Of a stretch of DNA of 64,000 bases, positions 58,795 to 64,000 are shown piece after piece (the first letter of the stretch is position 1; every line of letters starts with the position of its first letter). The position numbers were made by a program, and so were the translations under genes. The stretch covers positions 20,168 through 84,167 of the forward strand of contig CAZUGH010000002.1 in the NCBI GenBank assembly GCA_964619785.1, read 5' to 3'. Source of the DNA: CAZUGH01 sp964619785. GTDB taxonomy: Bacteria; Bacillota; Clostridia; Lachnospirales; Lachnospiraceae. Below the pieces are notes generated by a model. The model ran no database searches. It was not told where the DNA came from and saw nothing but the letters and a program-made list of their open reading frames with translations.

Positions 58795-59223
58795 ATGCTA
58801 TTAGATGTGAAACAGATAGAAGAGATTATACCACATAGACATCCCTTTTTATTAATTGATTGTATCGAAGAGTTAGAACCAGGCAAACGCGCTGTGGGTT
58901 ACAAATGTGTTACATTCCACGAAGATTTCTTTCGAGGACATTTTCCACAAGAACCTGTTATGCCGGGAGTGCTTGTGATTGAAGCGTTGGCGCAGGTTGG
59001 TGCTGTTGCAGTACTGAGTCTTGAGGATAATAAAGGAAAGACGGCATATTTTGGTGGGATTAACAGTGCTAAATTCAAAAAGAAAATTGTTCCGGGCGAT
59101 AAAATCAAGCTTGAGACAGAGATTATTAAACAAAAAGGACCAGTTGGTGTAGGAAAAGCAACAGCAACGGTAGACGGTAAGATTGCAGTAGTTGCAGAAA
59201 TCACCTTTATCCTTGGTGCATAG
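58795..59223 (+). CDS. fabZ: 3-hydroxyacyl-ACP dehydratase FabZ
   Basis: Hot-dog dehydratase forming trans-2-enoyl-ACP. Start of fold at IPHRHPFLLID, catalytic His and Glu in GHFPQEPVMPGVLVIEALAQ. 142 residues. Last of the cluster; followed by a terminator, so the accBCDA genes that often follow are absent here. Confidence 0.96.
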   Translation: MLLDVKQIEEIIPHRHPFLLIDCIEELEPGKRAVGYKCVTFHEDFFRGHFPQEPVMPGVLVIEALAQVGAVAVLSLEDNKGKTAYFGGINSAKFKKKIVPGDKIKLETEIIKQKGPVGVGKATATVDGKIAVVAEITFILGA

Positions 59224-59230
59224 AAGAATG

Positions 59231-59262
59231 AAAATCCTCTGACATAAAGTCGGGGGATTTTT
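59231..59262 (+). terminator. Rho-independent terminator of the fab cluster
   Basis: AAAATCCTCTGAC (59231-59243) pairs with GTCGGGGGATTTT (59249-59261), 13 pairs with two G-U, loop ATAAA, then T. Confidence 0.88.
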
Positions 59263-59340
59263 GCGTTCCCATGTCGTTTTGAATAATAATTAAAAATGAA
59301 GGCATACTACAAAGGAAACTATATTAGGAGGATTCATTCC

Positions 59341-59694
59341 ATGAAAAAGAAAATTGTTTTGGTATGTATGACCATTTGTTTGATGTTTTTGATGACGGCA
59401 TGTGGCGATGAACGACTCAATGATGCAACAGCTCCAGAGGCATCACAGACGCCGGGAACGACTGANNNNNNNNNNNNNNNNNNNNNNNNNNNNNNNNNNN
59501 NNNNNNNNNNNNNNNNNNNNNNNNNNNNNNNNNNNNNNNNNNNNNNNNNNNNNNNNNNNNNNNNNACTGATGACGTAGATGGTGTAGGAGATGATTTGGC
59601 AGATGATGCCGAAGATGTTGGTGAAGATTTGAAGGATGGCGCAGAAGATGTCGGTGATGCGTTGACAGGAGATGACACCAAGGAAAATCGTTAG
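59341..59694 (+). CDS. Acidic repeat lipoprotein, interrupted by a gap
   Basis: Secreted lipoprotein of unknown function. Signal and lipobox: MKKKIVLVCMTICLMF then LMTAC (Cys about 21). The mature part after the gap is a low-complexity acidic repeat with units like DDAEDVGEDLKDG and AEDVGDALTGDD. AGGAGG (59326-59331) spaces the ATG at 59341; an ATG at 59296 upstream is rejected. Bases 59466-59565 are N, so length and frame across the gap are unknown; the repeat probably caused the assembly break. Confidence 0.75.
   Translation: MKKKIVLVCMTICLMFLMTACGDERLNDATAPEASQTPGTTXXXXXXXXXXXXXXXXXXXXXXXXXXXXXXXXXXTDDVDGVGDDLADDAEDVGEDLKDGAEDVGDALTGDDTKENR
59466..59565. other. Assembly gap of 100 N
   Basis: Exactly 100 N, the conventional size for a gap of unknown length. 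ACTGA occurs on both sides of the gap, and the surrounding coding repeat suggests a collapsed tandem repeat. Confidence 0.95.
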
Positions 59695-60422
59695 CACCAT
59701 CCACCATCCATTGTGATTACCTGACCTGTCAGGTAAGTTGATGAGGTAGCAATGCGGAAGACAAGGTCTGCAGCTTCCTGTGGAGTTCCAGCACGAGATG
59801 CCGGAATCTCTTCGAGGAGTTCGGCTTTGTCTTCTTTTGTTAATTCCTGATTCATCTCAGTGTCCATAAATCCAAATGCAATCGCATTGACTGCGACACC
59901 ACTAGGAGCAAGTTCTTTAGCAAGTGCTTTTGTGAATGAGTTGATGCCACCTTTGGTAGTGGAATATGCTACTTCGCAGGAAGCTCCAATATTTCCCCAA
60001 ACGGAAGATATATTGATAATGCTACCAGCGTGATTGTGTACCATGGATGGAATGACTTCACGACAGGTATAAAAGGCAGAATTCAAGTTTGTGTTCATCA
60101 TGAGCTGCCACTGTTTGGTACTCATGTCGGTAAGCAAGCCGATGTGTGCAATGCCTGCATTATTAACCAATACAGAGGGCTCACCTAATTGTGTACGCAC
60201 GAGGCTCATGAATTCATGAACCTTCTGTTCGTCGCCGATATCGAATGTCATGGTTACACACTTGATACCAAACACAAGGCAAGCGTTAGCGGTTTCTTCT
60301 AATTGTTGGCCTTTGTGGTGGCAGCAGAGTCCGAGCTGATATCCTTCCTTGGCAAATCGAAGGGCAATCGCTTGTCCGATTCCTCTAGATGCCCCAGTAA
60401 TAATAGCAATTTTTGATTTCAT
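59691..60422 (-). CDS. Short-chain dehydrogenase/reductase (FabG-like)
   Basis: A 243-residue SDR. Cofactor loop TGASRGIGQAIA, Asn in VNNAGIA, Ser in NISSVWG, Tyr-X3-Lys in YSTTKGG. It resembles YmfI-type FabG paralogues but is transcribed alone against the fab cluster, so substrate is unclear. Read from a promoter that shares bases with the divergent LCP-like promoter. Confidence 0.9.
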   Translation of the reverse strand: MKSKIAIITGASRGIGQAIALRFAKEGYQLGLCCHHKGQQLEETANACLVFGIKCVTMTFDIGDEQKVHEFMSLVRTQLGEPSVLVNNAGIAHIGLLTDMSTKQWQLMMNTNLNSAFYTCREVIPSMVHNHAGSIINISSVWGNIGASCEVAYSTTKGGINSFTKALAKELAPSGVAVNAIAFGFMDTEMNQELTKEDKAELLEEIPASRAGTPQEAADLVFRIATSSTYLTGQVITMDGGWC

Positions 60423-60455
60423 AAGTTCTCACAAACCTTCCATTTTTCATACTTT

Positions 60456-60485
60456 AGAATAAGTATATCACAAGAATATTGTCAA
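60456..60485 (-). promoter_or_regulatory. Candidate promoter of the SDR gene
   Basis: On the minus strand TTGACA (60485-60480), 18 bases, TATTCT (60461-60456), sharing its -35 with the divergent promoter. Confidence 0.55.
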
Positions 60486-60507
60486 CAGAAGAATTTTCTG
60501 TTATACT
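60479..60507 (+). promoter_or_regulatory. Promoter of the LCP-like gene
   Basis: TTGTCA (60479-60484), 17 bases, TATACT (60502-60507). Confidence 0.8.
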
Positions 60508-60550
60508 ATAAAAGTTATTTTGTGCACAAAATTTCCAGGAGGAGACCTGA

Positions 60551-61708
60551 ATGAAAAAGAAAAGTATAGCAAGTGTCATTATGAGGACATTTCTCAAAGC
60601 CTTAGGAGTTATGGCTTTACTCATTGCAGTCGGCTTTGTGGGATACTTTTTGACCATGCTGTTTTATAATATCACTTCACGTTCAGAGCGTAGTACACAG
60701 TACTCACATGTAATTGATGTGACAACCGGAACGGATTCTCGCAATTTGATTTTTAGTTATGACGAGAAAAGCATGTTGATTAATCGTATTGTTTTAGAAA
60801 TTTATCATTCGGATACGAATAATATGGATTATGTTACGATTCCATCCGGAACAACAATTGAAGTTTCAGGCAAGACATATACAGAGATGCTGAAGGCGAG
60901 TCAGGAAGTGCCTCAGATTGTACGTTTATCTAGATTGAATAAATATTTTACAGGTGACGTTGCTTATGAATATGGTATTATGGCATTAGAAGAGGCAACC
61001 GGCACGGATATAGGATATTTTACAGCGATGAAGTCAACTAAGTTTGAGGAGCTGTTTGTAAACCGTGGTACGAAGGAAGAGGCATATTATGCTCCTTCTC
61101 AGAAGATGTTAGATGAGGTTGCGAAGTGCCAGGATTCCTATGATTTATCAGATTTGATTGAAGATTATTGGAGCGATATGATTTGCAATATTACCTGCGC
61201 ACAGAAGACACAATACGCGGCTAGCTTTAAGAAGGTTAAGCCAGAGCAGATTCATACATATCGTGTTGTGGCAGATCAGGTTAAGCATACTTATACAATT
61301 ACCAAAGATAAAACCAAAGCACTGTTACGTTCATTAGATAGTAATGAAGAGTATACGCAGGCAGATGAGAGATCGCAGACTGCAGCAAGTAAAACGACGA
61401 CAAAGAGTAGTAAAACGGGCGATTCGAAGAAGCTGAAGATTCAGTTGACCAATGCTAGTCAGATTAATGGCTTAGCAGCATCTTATAAAGAAAAAATGGA
61501 GTCGGCAGGTTACACCATTCAAGGAACAGGGAATTATTTAGGTGATATGCAGACGACGACTACAATTTTAGTGAAAAAGAAGAGCCAGGGTAAGGATTTA
61601 CTTACATATTTTAAATCAGGCAAGATTCAAGTGACAAGTGATGAATTGACTGATGGTGCTGACATCGAGGTAATTATTGGGTCAGAGGACCGAATTACTG
61701 GATATTAA
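60551..61708 (+). CDS. LCP-like membrane protein with LytR_C domain, degenerate core
   Basis: A 385-residue membrane-anchored protein: one N-terminal helix (about 14-40), a region with the outline of an LCP (LytR-CpsA-Psr) domain (about 50-200), a Ser/Thr/Lys-rich linker (about 265-290), and a LytR_C domain (about 294-385). LCP enzymes attach glycopolymers to peptidoglycan using Arg/Asp; here the usual R-S/T-D-T reads His86-S-D-T and the IPRDT motif reads I-P98-Ser99-Gly100-T, so key residues are missing. GGAGGAG precedes the ATG. Followed 17 bases later by a TagA-like gene. Confidence 0.75.
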   Translation: MKKKSIASVIMRTFLKALGVMALLIAVGFVGYFLTMLFYNITSRSERSTQYSHVIDVTTGTDSRNLIFSYDEKSMLINRIVLEIYHSDTNNMDYVTIPSGTTIEVSGKTYTEMLKASQEVPQIVRLSRLNKYFTGDVAYEYGIMALEEATGTDIGYFTAMKSTKFEELFVNRGTKEEAYYAPSQKMLDEVAKCQDSYDLSDLIEDYWSDMICNITCAQKTQYAASFKKVKPEQIHTYRVVADQVKHTYTITKDKTKALLRSLDSNEEYTQADERSQTAASKTTTKSSKTGDSKKLKIQLTNASQINGLAASYKEKMESAGYTIQGTGNYLGDMQTTTTILVKKKSQGKDLLTYFKSGKIQVTSDELTDGADIEVIIGSEDRITGY

Positions 61709-61725
61709 TTAAGGAGGACGCAACT

Positions 61726-62460
61726 ATGGGAACCCGAGTTCATGTAATGGGACTTGAGGTTGATGTTCTGACAGAAGAGACATTGCAGGCTCAGTTGACA
61801 GAATACTTGACTAATGACTATCTAAATATTGTGCATCTAGTATCCATGGATTATGTGGAAGAAGAGTCAAGTGATGATGTGAGACAGGCACTGGCAGAAG
61901 CCGATTTGGTTTTACCAGGGGAAAATGCGATTCTTAACGGGCATCATGTTGGCGTTTTAGAAGCTGGCGGTATGGTTGTGAACTATCGAAATGTATTTTC
62001 TGTCTTAGAAAGCATACGACTAGATGGTAAGAAGAGCTATTTCATCATGCGCAATCGCAATGAAGCTAAGAGATTTTATGGTTTGATTCGTCGCATGCAT
62101 ATGGGTGATACATGTGTTGGTATCTATGCATTAGATGGCAAGGCTACGGATGAGATGGTAATTAATGATCTCAATACACAGGTGCCAGACTTAGTCTTTT
62201 TGGCATTGGATAAAGAGACACAGGAACAGTGGATTCACGAGAACAGACAAAAGATGAATGCAAAATTATGTATCTGTGTGGGCGGGGTATTACCACTGAT
62301 ACAAAGAGAGAATCCGCATATACCAAATGTGCTGAAGATACTGCACTTGGACGGTGTTTATCGTAAATTATTACGAATCCCAAATTCGTATTCGATTCGT
62401 ACACGAATATTTAAAAAGAAAATGGCAGATTATAATAACAAAAAGCAGAATGAAGAATAG
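61726..62460 (+). CDS. WecG/TagA/CpsF-like protein, catalytic residues lost
   Basis: A 244-residue relative of WecG/TagA glycosyltransferases that start wall teichoic acid synthesis. Family layout is clear (MGLEVDVLT, ALAEADLVLP, PDLVFLALDKETQEQWI, CVGGVL, and the basic C-terminal segment). Yet the family's catalytic Thr in V-T-L-N is His37, and the Asp of LPDG is Gly65 (LPGEN). It is probably inactive as a transferase. AGGAGG precedes the ATG. Adjacent to the degenerate LCP-like gene. Confidence 0.78.
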   Translation: MGTRVHVMGLEVDVLTEETLQAQLTEYLTNDYLNIVHLVSMDYVEEESSDDVRQALAEADLVLPGENAILNGHHVGVLEAGGMVVNYRNVFSVLESIRLDGKKSYFIMRNRNEAKRFYGLIRRMHMGDTCVGIYALDGKATDEMVINDLNTQVPDLVFLALDKETQEQWIHENRQKMNAKLCICVGGVLPLIQRENPHIPNVLKILHLDGVYRKLLRIPNSYSIRTRIFKKKMADYNNKKQNEE

Positions 62461-62485
62461 TTTGTTCTGAGATTGGAGTTATTAT

Positions 62486-63397
62486 ATGAGCCTTTTGAGA
62501 AAGAACTGGGTTCACACCAGTTCTTTTTTTCGTCATACAAAGAGTTACATGATTGCCATCTTAGGAACTGGTTTGATGGCGATGGGTATTAATCTGGTCT
62601 ATGAGCCTCTTNNNNNNNNNNNNNNNNNNNNNNNNNNNNNNNNNNNNNNNNNNNNNNNNNNNNNNNNNNNNNNNNNNNNNNNNNNNNNNNNNNNNNNNNN
62701 NNNNNNNNNNNTATGGGTAACAACGACAGCATTGAACATTCCACTTGTGATATGGGCATGGAAGCAACAGGGTTTTTCTTACATGAAAAACACCTTGATT
62801 GCTGCGGCTTCATTTTCCTTTTTTCTGTCCTTGATTCCTCAAATTGATGTGGTTGGTGAGGATTATCTCATGGCGGCACTTGTTGGTGGCGTATTAAATG
62901 GTGTTGGATTGGCGCTTGTATTTTCACAGGGAATGTCTACGGGAGGAACAGATCTATTAGGAAGCTTGGTTCATCCTTACTTGGCGCATATGAGTGTGGC
63001 AAGACTATTGATGATTATTGACGGTATCGTAGTGCTTCTAGGAATTGGTATCTTTGGTTTGCGTACAGGCTTATATGCAATTATTGCGGTATATGTGACA
63101 ACGAAGGTGATGGATGGTATACTAGAAGGGTTGAAATACGCCAAGATGGTTTATGTGATAACAGACCATCAAGAGACGATTGCCAAGGTGATTTTGCATG
63201 AGATGGATCGAGGCGTGACAGGGCTTCGGGTCCGCGGAATGTATACTGGTAAAACGACAGGAATGCTTTTATGTATTGTGTCACGCAAGGAAGTAATTCG
63301 ATTGACTCAAATTGTTGAAGACAAGGATCCAACGGCTTTCGTGATTGTGTCGGATGTGAGGGAAGTTATGGGAGAAGAATTCGTGAAACGTTCATAA
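62486..63397 (+). CDS. YitT family membrane protein, interrupted by a gap
   Basis: YitT (DUF161) transporter-like protein of unknown function: about five membrane segments and a C-terminal DUF2179 domain (about residues 225-303, VYVITDHQETIAKVILHEM). The motif STGGTDLLGSL is characteristic. A 100-base N gap removes the second membrane segment region; length and frame there are not certain. GGAG (62475-62478) fits the ATG at 62486, but a terminator-like hairpin then lies in codons 5-15; an in-frame ATG at 62549 is an alternative. Confidence 0.85.
   Translation: MSLLRKNWVHTSSFFRHTKSYMIAILGTGLMAMGINLVYEPLXXXXXXXXXXXXXXXXXXXXXXXXXXXXXXXXXXWVTTTALNIPLVIWAWKQQGFSYMKNTLIAAASFSFFLSLIPQIDVVGEDYLMAALVGGVLNGVGLALVFSQGMSTGGTDLLGSLVHPYLAHMSVARLLMIIDGIVVLLGIGIFGLRTGLYAIIAVYVTTKVMDGILEGLKYAKMVYVITDHQETIAKVILHEMDRGVTGLRVRGMYTGKTTGMLLCIVSRKEVIRLTQIVEDKDPTAFVIVSDVREVMGEEFVKRS
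62500..62530 (+). terminator. Terminator hairpin within the YitT 5' coding region
   Basis: AAAGAACTGG (62500-62509) pairs perfectly with CCAGTTCTTT (62517-62526), loop of seven, then TTTT. It has all the features of an intrinsic terminator, yet lies after the best start codon of YitT. Confidence 0.85.
62612..62711. other. Assembly gap of 100 N
   Basis: Exactly 100 N inside YitT; the reading frame continues in the annotated phase on both sides, but the true gap length is unknown. Confidence 0.95.
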
Positions 63398-63570
63398 AAT
63401 TGTCACATTTTCGTCAGATATGAACAAAGGAAAAAATAATATATACAAATTACACAAAAGTAGGAAAAGTTATTTGTGAAAATGGAATATAGAGTTTTTC
63501 GAAAAAGTAGTGTATAGTATATTACAGATGTTATGACAATATATTTTATATTCCAGGGAGGAAATAACGA

Positions 63571-64000
63571 ATGGCAAGTTTATCATTAAAGAACATCAAT
63601 AAGGTATATCCAAATGGATTCCACGCAGTAAAAGATTTCAATCTTGAGATTGAAGATAAAGAGTTCATCATTTTCGTAGGACCATCAGGATGTGGTAAAT
63701 CAACAACACTTCGTATGATTGCTGGTTTGGAAGAGATTACAAGCGGTGAATTATGGATTGGTGATAAATTAGTAAATGACGTTGAGCCAAAAGATAGAGA
63801 TATCGCCATGGTATTCCAGAACTATGCGTTGTATCCACATATGTCAGTATATGACAATATGGCATTTGGTTTGAAGCTGAGAAAGGTTCCTAAAGATCAG
63901 ATTGATCGTTTGGTTCATGAAGCAGCTAAGATTCTTGATATTGAACATTTATTAGACCGTAAGCCTAAGGCTCTTTCCGGTGGTCAGAGACAGCGTGTTG
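63571..64000 (+). CDS. Carbohydrate ABC transporter ATPase (MsmX/UgpC type), 3' end cut
   Basis: Start of a sugar-importer ATPase of the MsmX/UgpC/MalK group. Walker A GPSGCGKSTTLRMIAG, Q-loop MVFQNYALYPHM, signature LSGGQRQRV at the window edge. The Walker B and regulatory domains lie beyond 64000. GGGAGG precedes the ATG. No permease or binding protein is nearby, consistent with a multi-use ATPase such as MsmX. The 173-base upstream region holds a TTTTTCGAAAAA palindrome. Confidence 0.93.
   Translation, partial: MASLSLKNINKVYPNGFHAVKDFNLEIEDKEFIIFVGPSGCGKSTTLRMIAGLEEITSGELWIGDKLVNDVEPKDRDIAMVFQNYALYPHMSVYDNMAFGLKLRKVPKDQIDRLVHEAAKILDIEHLLDRKPKALSGGQRQRV

Noticed and set aside
1..64000. Prophage, transposon or genomic island
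   Set aside because: No transposase, integrase, phage genes or duplicated attachment sites are visible; base composition looks even by eye.

Overview
The window reads as a housekeeping segment of a low-GC, spore-forming Clostridia chromosome, most likely Lachnospiraceae. Support comes from an alpha/beta-type small acid-soluble spore protein, the rho-rpmE-DUF1385-prmC-prfA block, an archaeal-type aspartate-semialdehyde dehydrogenase, FabV as a stand-alone enoyl reductase, and small families (DUF4364, DUF5721-like) typical of that group. It is draft sequence: two runs of exactly 100 N (59466-59565, 62612-62711) interrupt genes. I see no insertion sequence, prophage, CRISPR array or rRNA; the one RNA gene is a tRNA-Thr(CGT). 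No gene-free stretch exceeds 300 bases.

Layout. 1-3470: DJ-1-like protein (cut by the left edge), SASP, glmM, GH8 exo-oligoxylanase. 3510-9938: proteostasis block tig-clpP-clpX-lon followed by engB. 9955-11124: fabV. 11172-13776 (minus): malic enzyme, TIGR01212 radical SAM protein and DUF4364 regulator, overlapping stop-to-start. 13893-20146: UDP-sugar pyrophosphorylase, rho, rpmE, DUF1385, prmC, prfA. 20151-24392: Ktr/Trk potassium uptake, an rRNA methyltransferase, NfeD and an SPFH protein. 24410-28879: argF, citrate synthase, a small unknown, coaX, dusB. 28936-36064: asd, a degenerate Nudix protein, then pyrC-pyrF-(lipoprotein)-pyrK-pyrD-pyrE.

36179-44105 holds the most unusual material: a Tad/type IVc pilus-like locus with its own promoter. 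It has a ParA/CpaE-like protein with a broken P-loop, a 982-residue beta-helix surface protein, a CpaF-type ATPase, one TadB/C-like membrane protein, and four small proteins that start directly at an Flp-like 'EYG + hydrophobic helix' N-terminus with no leader peptide, plus two pseudopilin-like proteins. No prepilin peptidase is present. This looks like a minimal, possibly leaderless, pilus or secretion machine.

44110-55269: CNNM/CBS protein, ABC-F ATPase, a GH13 debranching-enzyme homologue that has lost all three catalytic carboxylates, a Cys-rich miniprotein, a DUF5721-like protein, htpG under a perfect CIRCE operator, a small membrane protein, DegV, tRNA-Thr, a macro-domain protein, a GNAT acetyltransferase and Hsp33. 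55364-59262: fatty-acid cluster acpP-fabD-fabG-fabF-fabZ with a 17-bp palindrome at the start of transcription; it lacks fabH, an enoyl reductase and acc genes, so FabV at 9955 probably closes the elongation cycle. 59341-64000: acidic repeat lipoprotein, SDR, an LCP-like protein and a WecG/TagA-like protein that both lack key catalytic residues, YitT with a terminator hairpin inside its first codons, and the start of an MsmX/UgpC-type ABC ATPase.
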